Below are positions 16,000 through 24,891 of a stretch of 34,348 nt of DNA, one piece after another. Made by a program: the position numbers and the translations under genes. The stretch comes from Spirochaetaceae bacterium (lineage in GTDB: Bacteria; Spirochaetota; Spirochaetia; Treponematales; Breznakiellaceae). The stretch spans positions 1-34,348 of the forward strand of contig JAITJI010000090.1 of NCBI GenBank assembly GCA_031279015.1. Direction: 5' to 3'. Below the pieces are notes generated by a model. It saw only the letters and a list, made by a program, of their open reading frames with translations, was not told where the DNA came from and ran no database searches. Within the stretch, counting starts at the first letter, position 1. Each line of letters begins with the position of its first letter.

Positions 16000-16191
16000 A
16001 TGTCACGGATCTGCGATATCTGCGGAAAGCACACCATCACCGGCAATTCGGTGAGTCATGCCAAAAACCATACCCGCCGCACCTGGAAACCGAATCTGAA
16101 AAAGGTAAAAACCGAAGTAGAGGGAACCACTGTTACCCTGAAAGTCTGTACCCGCTGCCTGAAAAGTGATTTTATCACTAAAAAGGTGTAA
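16000..16191 (+). CDS. rpmB: 50S ribosomal protein L28
   Basis: 63 residues beginning [21 protein letters not shown], with [12 protein letters not shown] and the terminal [11 protein letters not shown] typical of L28. Cys5/Cys8 and Cys50/Cys53 form the zinc ribbon of the C-plus type. L28 binds 23S rRNA near the E site of the large subunit. ATG 16000 follows AAGGA at a good distance and gives the normal length. It is a single-gene unit with its own promoter; L33 is not adjacent. Confidence 0.95.
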   Translation: MSRICDICGKHTITGNSVSHAKNHTRRTWKPNLKKVKTEVEGTTVTLKVCTRCLKSDFITKKV

Positions 16192-16252
16192 AACCCCGGC
16201 AGGTTATACCGCCAATACCGGCCTTTGGGCCGGGATCCACTATCGTAGGACC

Positions 16253-16271
16253 GCAGGGAGGGTTTCCCTGC
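16253..16271. terminator. Hairpin between rpmB and the metallo-hydrolase gene
   Basis: GCAGGGA (16253-16259) and TCCCTGC (16265-16271) form a 7-bp stem with a 5-base loop between the convergent ends. A shorter CCGGCC/GGCCGG stem lies just before, around 16218-16233. Neither has a T-run, so termination is uncertain. Confidence 0.3.
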
Positions 16272-16278
16272 CCCGGAT

Positions 16279-17112
16279 CTACAGATCCAGTTCCAGCCCG
16301 TCATAGGCGGGGGCCATAGGGGTATCTATCAGGTTGTGGTTTCCCTGAAACAACCGGCAATAATCCTCAATTTGTCCATGGAGGTGATTGTGGGAGAGGT
16401 GGGTCAGATAAACCCGCCGGGCTTCCATGCCGGCTGCTGCGGACAACGCTTCGTTAAAGGAAAAATGGGTTGCATGGGGCCGTTCCCTAAGGCTGCCGAT
16501 GATGAGTATGTCCGGCCGGCGGATAGCCTCCAGGGAAGCGGCGGGAATGCTGCTGGTATCGGTAAGGTAGACCGCCGCATGGGCCGGAACCTCCCCGCCA
16601 ACGGTGGTTTCATCGCCATTACCTTCGCTGATCTTCCAGCCCAGGATGTCCAGATCGCCATGTTTAACCGGCACCGGACTGATGGTGAGACAGCCGATTC
16701 TGAAAGGTTCCCGGGCAGGCAGGGGCATAATCCGGGGTTTGCCGCCTCCCCGCTGGGTCTCCATAAAGATATAGGAAAAACGCTCCCGCATTTCCGCAAG
16801 GGTGGGATCATTGGCGTAGAGCGGAAGGGGTATTTCCCGGCACAGGGGGCGAACATCGTCCAAGCCGTGGAGATGATCCGCATGGGCATGGGTCAGGAGT
16901 ACCGCATCAAGCCGGGTAATCCCCGCCCGGAGGGCCTGGAACCGGAATTCCGGCCCCGTATCGATGACCAGCCGTTCTCCGGCATTCCCCAGAATATAGA
17001 GAGAAGCCCGTGTCCGCTTATTCAACCCGTCCGGAGACCGGCACACCGGACAGTCGCAACCGATCACCGGGACACCATCGGAAGTGCCGGAACCGAGAAC
17101 GATCAGTTTCAT
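16279..17112 (-). CDS. Metallo-beta-lactamase-fold hydrolase, PhnP-like
   Basis: 277 residues. The start MKLIVLGSGTSDGVPVIGCDCPVC carries the Cys19-Cys21-Cys24 set seen in the PhnP branch, and LLTHAHADHLHGLDD holds the HxHxDH metal motif (His75, His77, Asp79, His80). Further metal ligands come with PVKHGD, VYLTDT and LTHLSHNHLH. PhnP cleaves cyclic ribose phosphates in phosphonate breakdown, and close relatives act on cyclic nucleotides or lipoate-type substrates. No phosphonate genes are nearby, so the substrate is open and a housekeeping phosphodiesterase role is as likely. It converges with rpmB. Confidence 0.8.
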   Translation of the reverse strand: MKLIVLGSGTSDGVPVIGCDCPVCRSPDGLNKRTRASLYILGNAGERLVIDTGPEFRFQALRAGITRLDAVLLTHAHADHLHGLDDVRPLCREIPLPLYANDPTLAEMRERFSYIFMETQRGGGKPRIMPLPAREPFRIGCLTISPVPVKHGDLDILGWKISEGNGDETTVGGEVPAHAAVYLTDTSSIPAASLEAIRRPDILIIGSLRERPHATHFSFNEALSAAAGMEARRVYLTHLSHNHLHGQIEDYCRLFQGNHNLIDTPMAPAYDGLELDL

Positions 17113-17241
17113 AGGATCAGTATGATGGAAGGGGGGAGAAGTGAAAAGGGGAAATCCTGAAAAGGCCCAGAATAGTCCCGGTAAGGGTTCCGCCTCTCCG
17201 GCTTACTTGCCCTATTATCCGTTTAGGACTATGCTTTTTTT

Positions 17242-17808
17242 ATGGCTGAGCCGGAATTGGTACGGGTAATGGACTATATCCTCAACCGCTGTAACGAAAG
17301 GGATATTGAAGCTGTAGCCGCTGCGGTGGTAAAGCGGCGGCGAAACCTTGTCATGTTTGGGGGTGTCAAAAATATGCCGGACCCCCAGCGGCTTGCCCGG
17401 GATCTTTCCGCCCAGTTGAATATCGAAGCCGGTATGGAGGGGGTGCGGAAGTCGATTCAGGAAATGGCGGTACGGATCATCAAACAGGAAGCGCCGGAAC
17501 TGACCGACGCACAGGTGGCGGAGTTGACCCGTGCTTGGGTACCGCCCGCCCGGGACGGCGCAGCCGGGGGCAACAGTCCGCCCCGGAACCTCCTGGAATC
17601 CATGATAGAGCAGTTTGTTGCATTTTCCACGGGCCGCATGAGCCCTGAGGAAGATAAAAGCCTTCGGGATGAAATGGGAGCATGGCCTGACCGGTATTGG
17701 AAGGCATTTCCCCCGGTAGTCCGGCTTATCATCACCGATTTTCTCAAAGGCGGCATCGCTGAAGGGGAATTCCGGACCAAACTTACCACCGCCTTAAGCT
17801 TGTGCTGA
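17242..17808 (+). CDS. Uncharacterised 188-residue protein
   Basis: Not recognised. It is soluble and mostly helical, opening MAEPELVRVMDYILNRCNERDIEAVAAAVVKRRRNL, with FGGVKNMPDPQRLARDLSAQ in the middle and a tail KAFPPVVRLIITDFLKG. A proline/glycine-rich gap (about 93-111) separates two helical parts. Codon use matches the neighbours, and no stop interrupts the frame, so it is a likely real gene. No clear Shine-Dalgarno precedes ATG 17242; a run of seven T lies directly upstream. It stands between a divergent hydrolase gene and the convergent pot operon, giving no functional hint. Confidence 0.65.
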   Translation: MAEPELVRVMDYILNRCNERDIEAVAAAVVKRRRNLVMFGGVKNMPDPQRLARDLSAQLNIEAGMEGVRKSIQEMAVRIIKQEAPELTDAQVAELTRAWVPPARDGAAGGNSPPRNLLESMIEQFVAFSTGRMSPEEDKSLRDEMGAWPDRYWKAFPPVVRLIITDFLKGGIAEGEFRTKLTTALSLC

Positions 17809-17869
17809 AGTCATGGACCTTTGCGGAAATTATACAGGGCCTTGTCTTTTTCCGGCGGTATTTTTGCCG

Positions 17870-17891
17870 GCGGCGGCCCGTTGGCCGCCGC
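17870..17891. terminator. Strong hairpin between convergent genes
   Basis: GCGGCGGCC (17870-17878) and GGCCGCCGC (17883-17891) form a 9-bp stem with loop CGTT, between the unknown gene and potD. No T-run follows on either strand, so intrinsic termination is not shown; it may act as a 3'-end stabiliser. Confidence 0.35.
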
Positions 17892-17931
17892 TGTCACTCC
17901 TCATTGTGGTTTAACTGCGTCGTGCAGGCGC

Positions 17932-19047
17932 CTACTCTCCTACCCGGATGGAGTTAAACCAGACATCGTTGTAGAGTTCCAGTTCTGCCCCCAAGTCGTC
18001 CTTCAGTTCGGTACGGAGTAGCTCCTCTGCGGTATAGTAGGGGGTAACGGTTTTCATTGCCCGGGCGGGAACATTGACGGTGGCGGGAAAGCCGAAATAG
18101 TCGGTGAATTCGGCGTAGATATCCGGCCGGTGGATAAAGTCGATAAACTTGTGGGCCAGGTCCGGATGCTGGGCCCCTTTCAGGATGCACATGCTGTCGA
18201 TGTAGGCGGGGCCTCCCTCGGGGGGTATAAAGAAGACGGTGTCCTTTTTCTGGTCCTCGGATATTTCCTCGTAGACCATTTCCGCATAGCCCTGAATGAC
18301 CCAGAAGTCTCCGGTGGCAAAGCCTTTGCCGGGGGCCTCGGCGTCGAATTTTACCAGGTTCGGTTTCCAGGTGTCGTTGATGAGGTTCTGCGCGGCGGTG
18401 ATTTCCGCGGGATTTTTGCTGTTTACCGAATAACCCAGGTGTACCAGCGCGTCGCCCATGACTTCCCGCATATCGTCCAGCATGGTCATCCGTCCCCGGA
18501 GATCGCTGCGGCCGAAAATGGACCAGCTCCGGTCAAAGTTGGACACCCGGGCGGTGTTAACCGCAATGCCCGCGGCGCCGAAGTAATAGGGCACCGAATA
18601 TTCCATTTTTGGATCGTAGGTGGTTTTTTCCAGCACCAGGGGATCGATATTGCCCATATTGGAAAGCCGGGAATGGTCGATTTTTTCAAACATCCCCTGG
18701 TTGATCATGATGGACACATAATCCCCCGAGGGGAACACCAGGTCGTAGCCGCCGCCGCCGGCCTGGATCTTCGTGTACATACTTTCGTTGGAATCGTATT
18801 CGTCAAAGATGATGGTAACGCCGTACTCCTGTTCAAACTTCTCCCGCACCGAAAGGGGGACGTAATAGGTCCAGCAGTAGATATTGAGCTGTTTGGATTC
18901 GGCTCCGGAGGCTGTGGCGCTTCCGGCTTTCCCCGTACAGCCGCCCAGGCCAAGGACGGCAGCAAGCAGAGCCGCGGCCAAGGCCGCAGCGGTCTTTTGC
19001 AATCCCATGGAACCTGGGATTGCATCCAATACAGGTATTTTTTTCAT
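17932..19047 (-). CDS. potD: Spermidine/putrescine ABC transporter substrate-binding lipoprotein PotD
   Basis: 371 residues with a lipoprotein signal ending LGLGGC (Cys37). The mature part begins LNIYCWTYYVPLSVREKFEQ, the standard PotD opening, and contains NESMYTKIQAGGGGYDLVFPSGDYV, VNSKNPAEITAA and FIDFIHRPDIYAEFTDYFG. It would capture polyamines outside the membrane and deliver them to PotBC. The last gene of potABCD, it starts 102 bases after potC, so it may be made in excess from the same mRNA or a separate start. Confidence 0.92.
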   Translation of the reverse strand: MKKIPVLDAIPGSMGLQKTAAALAAALLAAVLGLGGCTGKAGSATASGAESKQLNIYCWTYYVPLSVREKFEQEYGVTIIFDEYDSNESMYTKIQAGGGGYDLVFPSGDYVSIMINQGMFEKIDHSRLSNMGNIDPLVLEKTTYDPKMEYSVPYYFGAAGIAVNTARVSNFDRSWSIFGRSDLRGRMTMLDDMREVMGDALVHLGYSVNSKNPAEITAAQNLINDTWKPNLVKFDAEAPGKGFATGDFWVIQGYAEMVYEEISEDQKKDTVFFIPPEGGPAYIDSMCILKGAQHPDLAHKFIDFIHRPDIYAEFTDYFGFPATVNVPARAMKTVTPYYTAEELLRTELKDDLGAELELYNDVWFNSIRVGE

Positions 19048-19149
19048 TTTTCCTCCCGGCGCTGCTTCGGTCTCCTCCTATTACAACGCCTTTGTTTATT
19101 AAGGAAACCTATACAGGTCTCCTAAAATCCTCCTTTGGCACACCGGATT

Positions 19150-20013
19150 TCATTTTGCCGCAATATATTTCAAGAAATTTCGCAACAGATAGGTGAGGAG
19201 TACGGTTCCCAGGATCATCACCACCGACAGGGCGTTGATCACCGGGGAAACACCAAAACGGATGGCCGAGTAGATGTATACCGGCAAGGTGGAAGAACCA
19301 GGACCCGACACGAATGATGTGATGACAAAATCCTCCAAAGAAATGGTGATGGCGGTTAAAAAGCCGGAGACAATGCCGGGCATGCAGATGGGAATGGTAA
19401 CCTTGAGGAGGGCCTGCCGTTCATTGGCCCCCAGATCATGGGCCGCCTCGATAATGGAAAAATCAAATTCGTCCAGCCGGGCCATGACCATGAGAAAGAC
19501 AAAGGGCAGGTTAAAGGTGGCATGGGCGATAAAGATGGTTAAGAGTCCCAGCCGCAGTTTGATTCCCGCAAAAAACAGGGAGAGGGAAACGCCGATGATG
19601 ATCTCCGGGAGTATCATAGGCATAAAGGATATGGTCTGGATGTAGTTCCGCAGCCTGAAACGGTACCAGTTTACCCCAATGGCGCCAAAGGTACCCAGAA
19701 CCGTGGCGGTGGCTGCGGAACTCAGGGCGATAAAGACGCTGTTCCGGAAGGCCCGCCAGAGGTCCCGGGAATGGAAGAAGAGCTGCTCATACCAACGGAA
19801 GGAGAAGCCCGTCCAGTTCATCCCCTTGGAGGCGTTAAAGGAGTAGAGGATCAACACGAACAGAGGCATGAAGAGAAACACGATGGTGGCGATAAAGACG
19901 GTCTGGGAAAAGGAGAACTGTTTCCGGTATGCCCGCCGGGCATGACGGGCCGATTCCCCCAGGGGCGCCGCCGAACGCAGGGAGGTAATGATGGCTTTGA
20001 TGTTCAGCTTCAT
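19150..20013 (-). CDS. potC: Polyamine ABC transporter permease PotC
   Basis: 287 residues with six membrane spans and the inner-membrane permease motif EAAHDLGANERQALLKVTIP, which contacts the ATPase. The N-terminal ~35 residues are a basic cytoplasmic extension before the first span (VFIATIVFLFMPLFVLILYSF). It pairs with PotB to form the channel. The ATG overlaps the potB stop by 4 bases, showing coupling. Confidence 0.92.
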   Translation of the reverse strand: MKLNIKAIITSLRSAAPLGESARHARRAYRKQFSFSQTVFIATIVFLFMPLFVLILYSFNASKGMNWTGFSFRWYEQLFFHSRDLWRAFRNSVFIALSSAATATVLGTFGAIGVNWYRFRLRNYIQTISFMPMILPEIIIGVSLSLFFAGIKLRLGLLTIFIAHATFNLPFVFLMVMARLDEFDFSIIEAAHDLGANERQALLKVTIPICMPGIVSGFLTAITISLEDFVITSFVSGPGSSTLPVYIYSAIRFGVSPVINALSVVMILGTVLLTYLLRNFLKYIAAK

Positions 20014-20945
20014 AGGGCGCCCCCTCCGGTGACTCTGGAAGTATCCGCCGGTACTCCGGCTTCCTGTAGGCGTCCGTCTTGTAGACGCCCGTCCTGTAGA
20101 CGGGTGGCGTCCCGCTTCTGCAGGCCCATCATCAGGAGCACCCCTGCGGTGGTAACCACGGTCAGCACCAGGGAAATGGCCGACGCCAAAGGCCAGTTCC
20201 GGGATTTGGTCAGCTGATCGGCGATGACATTCCCCAGCATATACGAATCCTTGCCCCCTACCAGCAGGGGTACCGCATAGGCTCCAAAGATGGGGATAAA
20301 GGTAAAAAGTACCGCGGTATACACGCCGCTGCGGATATTTGGGAGCAGGACCTTCTGCATGGACTGGAGTTTGGTGGCCCCCAGATCCCGGGCGGCTTCC
20401 AAAAGGGAAAAATCGAATTTATCGATGGTGGAATACAGGGGCAGGATAGCATAGGGCAGGTACATGTAGACCAGCACCAGGATCACCACATTCTGATTGT
20501 ACAGGAAGTGGACATTCTCCCTAATCAGATTCAGGCGCATAAGTAATTCATTAAGAAAACCGTTGTTTCCCAGGATGTTCATCCAGGCGAATACCCGGAT
20601 AAGGAAGTTGGTCCAGAAGGGTATGATGATGAGGAGCAGCAGGAAGGTCTGATGCCTGCTCTTTGCCATGAAATAACCGCAGGGGAGGGCGATGAAAATG
20701 GTGATCAGGGTGGCCAACACCGAAGCGATGATGGTACGGACAATGATGGTGATGAGGCTGGGATTCCCCAAAGACCGGTAGGCAATCAGGGAGAACTCCA
20801 TAATCACCCCGCCGTAGAGCCCCTTTTTGAGAAAACTATAGATAATGATGATGATGAGGGGAGCGATAAAGAAGACGGTGAACCATACGGCCATAGGTCC
20901 CGAATAGAGAGGCCCGAAATTCCGTTTGCCCGGATTCGCTTTCAC
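20010..20945 (-). CDS. potB: Polyamine ABC transporter permease PotB, with a repeat-bearing C-terminus
   Basis: 311 residues, six spans, and EAARDLGATKLQSMQKVLLP as the ATPase contact motif. The usual family length is near 280; here the end carries three LQ-rich units (RLQDG, RLQDG, RLQEA) coded by a 15-base tandem repeat at 20058-20102, after the last span. The gene overlaps potA and potC by 4 bases each. The added tail lies in the cytoplasm and is probably dispensable. Confidence 0.92.
   Translation of the reverse strand: MKANPGKRNFGPLYSGPMAVWFTVFFIAPLIIIIIYSFLKKGLYGGVIMEFSLIAYRSLGNPSLITIIVRTIIASVLATLITIFIALPCGYFMAKSRHQTFLLLLIIIPFWTNFLIRVFAWMNILGNNGFLNELLMRLNLIRENVHFLYNQNVVILVLVYMYLPYAILPLYSTIDKFDFSLLEAARDLGATKLQSMQKVLLPNIRSGVYTAVLFTFIPIFGAYAVPLLVGGKDSYMLGNVIADQLTKSRNWPLASAISLVLTVVTTAGVLLMMGLQKRDATRLQDGRLQDGRLQEAGVPADTSRVTGGGAL
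20058..20102 (-). repeat. Three tandem 15-base repeats in the potB 3' end
   Basis: Minus-strand units CGTCTACAGGACGGG, CGTCTACAAGACGGA and CGCCTACAGGAAGCC. The length is a multiple of three, so copy changes keep the frame. It lies in the part of potB that exceeds the normal family length. Confidence 0.75.
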
Positions 20946-22129
20946 GATTCTTTCATCCCGGCGGTGGGGATCGGCGGCGCTTTTGGAGAATTCGGTCCTT
21001 CGGTATCCCTGATGCCTACAATATACCCGTCATGGGCGCTCCAGGAAACGTATACAGAATCTTTCCATACAATATCAGGACCTTCATCGGAGTACTTGGC
21101 ATGCTGTTTGATGACTCTGAGCATCGTCTTTTCTGAAATTTTGACATAGAATTTAGTCTGAAACCCCGAATATATAGGTTCGTCCACGATGCCCTGGAAG
21201 AGGTTGATATCCTCCCGTTTGGTTGCGGGTTTTTCCTTGGAAATCAACACCTTTTCCGGCCGGATAGTAAAGATCACCCGCTGGCCCGTCCGTATCTCAT
21301 CCACGGTGGTAACCTTGATTCGTCCCAGCTCGGGGATCTCCAGTTCCGCCATGTATTCGGTAACCGGGTTATCCAGCTTAACTGCGGATACCACCCCGGC
21401 GTCAAAGAGGTTGGTTTCACCGATGAACCGGGCCACAAAATCTGTAGCGGGGCTTTCATAAATATCGTGGGGGGTGCCCACCTGCAACACATCGCCCTGG
21501 TTCATCACCGCTATCCGGTCAGAAACGGAAAGAGCTTCCTGCTGGTCATGGGTAACGTATATAAAGGTAATGCCAATCTTATCGTGAATCTGGTCCAGTT
21601 CAATGAGCATGTGCTGCCGCAGCTTGGCGTCCAGAGCGGAGAGAGGCTCGTCCAGGAGGAGCACCCGGGGTTCGTTGATCAGCGCCCGGGCGATGGCTAC
21701 CCGCTGTTTCTGTCCCCCCGAAAGCTGGTTCGGTTTTTTATGAGCATGACCTTCAAGCTGGACGAGCTTGAGGTAGTCGCTAACCGTATCGGATATCCGG
21801 GCCCTGGGAACTTTTTTTATACGGAGGGGAAAAGCAACATTTTCAAAGACCGAAAGATGGGGAAACAGGGCATAGTTCTGAAAAACCGTATTTACCTGTC
21901 TGCGGTTAGGCGGCAAGGGGAGTACGTCGGTTCCCTCAATGGTAACCGAGCCGACATCGGGACTCTCAAATCCCGCAATGATACGCAGGAGGGTTGTCTT
22001 GCCGCATCCTGAAGGCCCGAGCAGGGAAAAAAATTCACCCTTTTGTATCTCAAGACCAATATCATGTAATGCCCTAAAATCACCAAAGGACTTGGAAAGC
22101 CCCTTGATAACCACATCGCTTCCTTTCAA
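20942..22129 (-). CDS. potA: Polyamine ABC transporter ATPase PotA
   Basis: About 395 residues. Walker [12 protein letters not shown] (37-47), [28 protein letters not shown] and VTHDQQEAL mark an ABC importer ATPase, and the C-terminal ~140 residues form a TOBE-type regulatory domain ([17 protein letters not shown]). The start is uncertain: no ATG is in frame near the beginning. TTG at 22129, downstream of a GGGAGGTG site, gives a normal N-terminus; GTG 22114 and TTG 22156 are alternatives. First gene of the pot operon; it overlaps potB by 4 bases. A TTGACA at 22221-22226 with a weak CATTGT -10 (22198-22203) may be the promoter. Confidence 0.9.
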   Translation of the reverse strand: MKGSDVVIKGLSKSFGDFRALHDIGLEIQKGEFFSLLGPSGCGKTTLLRIIAGFESPDVGSVTIEGTDVLPLPPNRRQVNTVFQNYALFPHLSVFENVAFPLRIKKVPRARISDTVSDYLKLVQLEGHAHKKPNQLSGGQKQRVAIARALINEPRVLLLDEPLSALDAKLRQHMLIELDQIHDKIGITFIYVTHDQQEALSVSDRIAVMNQGDVLQVGTPHDIYESPATDFVARFIGETNLFDAGVVSAVKLDNPVTEYMAELEIPELGRIKVTTVDEIRTGQRVIFTIRPEKVLISKEKPATKREDINLFQGIVDEPIYSGFQTKFYVKISEKTMLRVIKQHAKYSDEGPDIVWKDSVYVSWSAHDGYIVGIRDTEGPNSPKAPPIPTAGMKES

Positions 22130-22276
22130 TCCTCTTCTTTCACCTCCCTTCGTCAAATACTGGACGGCCCCTGCCGGGATATCTTTCTATAAATGGAACA
22201 ATGCGTATTTTAGCCCTTGTTGTCAATTGGTTTTAATCGTTTTTTTTATTTCTGTGGTATAATATTCACAATAATT

Positions 22277-23578
22277 TTATTTTGCACCGGCGCGGATCAT
22301 CAGGAGGGCCATTACTTTGGCATCCCCCAGGATATTTGCGGTGAGGGCGTACTCATTGGGCTGATGGGCGGTATCGGCCATACGGCTCCAGACCGCTGCG
22401 GGGATGCCGGCGTTACGGAGAAAGGCCCCTACGGTCCCTCCGCCGATGCCTATGGGCCGGGTGTCCACCCCGTAAACATCCCTGGCCGCCCGGGAGAGCA
22501 GGGTAACCAGGGGACTGTCCACCGGCGTCGCCCGCGATTCAACCCGTTGCGGCAGGGTATAGGTGATGCTTACCCCGTACTGCGCCTCCACCTCCGCCAC
22601 TATCCGGTCTACCTCCGCAAGAACAACACCGGTCGAGTACCGGGGCAGAATCCGCATATCCATATAAAATACATCCTCTCCGGGAATCGTATTGATGTTT
22701 GGGACATTCCGCTCCTTTCTGGTAGGCTGAAAGGTGGAGTAGTCAGGCTCAAAAAGCGGGTCCCGTTCCCCAAATTTTATCGAGAGACCGTAGTGGAGCC
22801 GTACCGCCAGATCCGCTCCCGCCAGGTGGGCGTTAACCCCCTGGTCCGGCCGTGAACCGTGGGCTTGAACCCCCTGGGTGACAAACCGCGCCCAGATTAA
22901 GTTTTTTTCGGCAATTTCAATGGTTTCCCCCCGGGGGTCTCCCCCATCGGGAATAAGAACCATGTCCTCCGGGCGGAAAAACTGCGGAATCGCCTTGCCG
23001 TTGACGGTCTTCCCCTGGTTTTTTATGAGCCAGTCGATGCCGTAGACGCTTCCGTTTTCTTCATCCGCCACAAAGAGGAGTTTTACCGTGCGGACAGGAT
23101 TGATCCCCTGCTCAACGAGGGCCAGGGCCGCCAGTACCGAAGAGCAGAGCCCCTGCTGGTTATCCTCCACCCCCCGGCCGATAAGCCGGGAGCCCCCCGC
23201 TGTTCCCTCCTGCTGCACTACCACGGTCCAGGGATCGTTTTGCCAAAGGGACAGCTCACCGGGGGGTACTACGTCTAGGTGACTCATGATCCAGAAGGTA
23301 CCGGACACGCCCGCCCCGCCGCCGCGGTCCTCCAAACTGGGGATTGTGGCGATCAGGTTCGGCCGGATGCCCCCCTTGGCCCGTGGGTCCGGGGCATCAT
23401 ACCGCTCCAACCGGGTTATACCCCTTCTCCGCAGCCACCCCTCCAGAAATACACACTTGTCCAGTTCCCCTTCCCCACCGGATTCCGGGGATACCGCAGG
23501 CCGCCTGGTCAATTCGGTCTCAAGTTCCACCGCCAGGGCTTCGTTTTTATCGATAAAATCGTATATCCTTTCCTGCAC
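22277..23578 (-). CDS. M20-family metallopeptidase (Sapep/PepV-like dipeptidase)
   Basis: 433 residues, soluble. SHLDVVPPGE (His100, Asp102), GRGVEDNQQG (Asp139) and VADEENGS (Glu173, Glu174) are the di-metal and catalytic residues of M20 peptidases; the SHLDVVP and DNQQG forms suit the Sapep/PepV dipeptidase branch, which acts on short peptides, though acylated amino acids are also possible. The C-terminal motif GIGGGTVGAF follows. The start codon is GTG at 23578, with GGAG about 8 bases upstream. It follows galE by 75 bases on the same strand and is probably co-transcribed, although no pathway link is evident. Confidence 0.85.
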   Translation of the reverse strand: MQERIYDFIDKNEALAVELETELTRRPAVSPESGGEGELDKCVFLEGWLRRRGITRLERYDAPDPRAKGGIRPNLIATIPSLEDRGGGAGVSGTFWIMSHLDVVPPGELSLWQNDPWTVVVQQEGTAGGSRLIGRGVEDNQQGLCSSVLAALALVEQGINPVRTVKLLFVADEENGSVYGIDWLIKNQGKTVNGKAIPQFFRPEDMVLIPDGGDPRGETIEIAEKNLIWARFVTQGVQAHGSRPDQGVNAHLAGADLAVRLHYGLSIKFGERDPLFEPDYSTFQPTRKERNVPNINTIPGEDVFYMDMRILPRYSTGVVLAEVDRIVAEVEAQYGVSITYTLPQRVESRATPVDSPLVTLLSRAARDVYGVDTRPIGIGGGTVGAFLRNAGIPAAVWSRMADTAHQPNEYALTANILGDAKVMALLMIRAGAK

Positions 23579-23653
23579 TATTTCCGCTCCCGCCGCAGCA
23601 GGAACCGTAAAGCGGCTCCCCGGGCTATATTCGTTGTGATTTTGGGGAATATA

Positions 23654-24661
23654 TCAACCCTGATTCTTCAGATAGGCAGCCCAGGTGGTCTTGATGAGGG
23701 TGTCGAGATCCGAATAGCGGGCAGTCCACCCCAAAAGCTCATGGGCCAGCCGGGAAGAGGCGGTGAGTTTTGCCGGGTCTCCCGGGCGACGGCCGGTAAT
23801 CCGGGCGGGGATCGGCTTGCCGCTGATCCGCCGGGCGCCTTCGATGATCTCCATTACCGAAAGGCCCGTTTCGCTGCCCAGGTTCACCATCAGGCTTTTG
23901 TCCTTTCTACTGATATAGTCCAGGGCCGCCACATGCCCCGCCGCAAGGTCGCTTACATGAACATAGTCCCGGACCCCTGTACCGTCGGGGGTGTCATAGT
24001 CATTCCCCAAGACCTGCACCTCACTCCGCATGCCACAGGCAGTCTCCATAATAACCGGAAACAGGTTGGCTGGGTTCTGTTCCAGCCCGGTGATCCGGCC
24101 TTTGACATCATAGCCCGCAGCGTTGAAGTACCGGAGGCAGGCGTAACGGATCCCCCGGAGTTTTTCATACCAACCTAAAAACCGTTCAATTTCCAGTTTG
24201 GTAAAGCCGTAATAGTTCTCAGGTTTAACCGGATGTTTTTCATCGATAGGCAGATACTCAGGTTCACCGTACACCGCAGCGCTTGAGGAGAAAACAACCT
24301 TTTTTATCCCCGCCTCCGACGCGGCATTGAGGATATTGATCGTCCCATTGATATTGTTTACCGAGTATTTCTCCGGCTTCAGCATAGATTCCCCGGCAGC
24401 CTTAAAGGCCGCCAGGTGGATCAGTCCGTCAAACAGGGGCATTCCGGCCGCGCTTTTAGCATCAGAACCACCCCGGGCGGCAGACAGCAGGGCGTGGTAA
24501 TCCAGAATATCCCCGTGAATAAAGACCGCGCCGGGAAAGAGGTTCTTCCGCAGTCCACTGGAAAGGTTGTCATAAACCGTAACCTCATGCCCATAATCCA
24601 AAAATTCCCGGGCCACGTGACTCCCTATATACCCCGCCCCGCCGACGATCAGTATGTTCAA
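23654..24661 (-). CDS. galE: UDP-glucose 4-epimerase
   Basis: 335 residues. The N-terminus MNILIVGGAGYIGSH has the NAD-binding GxxGxxG, and YYGFTK (Tyr151, Lys155) with the upstream SSSAAVYG serine supplies the catalytic triad of short-chain epimerases. NNINGTINIL and LRYFNAAGYD are typical of GalE. It interconverts UDP-glucose and UDP-galactose, and some members also act on the N-acetyl forms. The start codon appears to be TTG at 24661, with AAGGAG 7 bases upstream, which implies reduced initiation. Family assignment is firm. Confidence 0.93.
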   Translation of the reverse strand: MNILIVGGAGYIGSHVAREFLDYGHEVTVYDNLSSGLRKNLFPGAVFIHGDILDYHALLSAARGGSDAKSAAGMPLFDGLIHLAAFKAAGESMLKPEKYSVNNINGTINILNAASEAGIKKVVFSSSAAVYGEPEYLPIDEKHPVKPENYYGFTKLEIERFLGWYEKLRGIRYACLRYFNAAGYDVKGRITGLEQNPANLFPVIMETACGMRSEVQVLGNDYDTPDGTGVRDYVHVSDLAAGHVAALDYISRKDKSLMVNLGSETGLSVMEIIEGARRISGKPIPARITGRRPGDPAKLTASSRLAHELLGWTARYSDLDTLIKTTWAAYLKNQG

Positions 24662-24741
24662 AATACCACTCCTTAAACATCAGTTTTGAACAAATCTCCT
24701 AAAGACCCATGCAGAAACACCATAACCGATTGATCGTGTTA

Positions 24742-24753
24742 TTTTTTTTTTTT
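24742..24753. repeat. Homopolymer of 12 T
   Basis: A run of 12 T (A on the minus strand) in the intergenic region between galE and the ferritin gene. It is a slippage-prone tract. It lies about 80 bases upstream of galE, in the likely promoter zone, but fits no clear box. Confidence 0.6.
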
Positions 24754-24844
24754 GATATACAACACAAAAAGGATAGCGGTATATAAAAAAGATGTCAACA
24801 ATACCGTTGCCGTGCCATGCCCACTGACAAACTCTTGCGTTTCC

Positions 24845-24873
24845 TTGACTTTCAACCCGGGGTCCTCTAAAAT
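24845..24873 (+). promoter_or_regulatory. Promoter of the ferritin gene
   Basis: TTGACT (24845-24850) and TAAAAT (24868-24873) are 17 bases apart. The start would be near 24880, at the ribosome site (AAGGAG, 24879-24884), giving a leader of only about 12 bases. Confidence 0.7.
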
Positions 24874-24891
24874 AATATAAGGAGAAAAAAA

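Noticed and set aside
16336-17160. A 274-codon plus-strand frame opposite the PhnP-like gene
   Set aside because: The minus strand carries the complete metal-binding motifs; the plus frame lacks a ribosome site and any recognised motif.
18130-19125. A 331-codon plus-strand frame opposite potD
   Set aside because: potD is unmistakable on the minus strand and belongs to an ordered operon; the opposite frame is a shadow.
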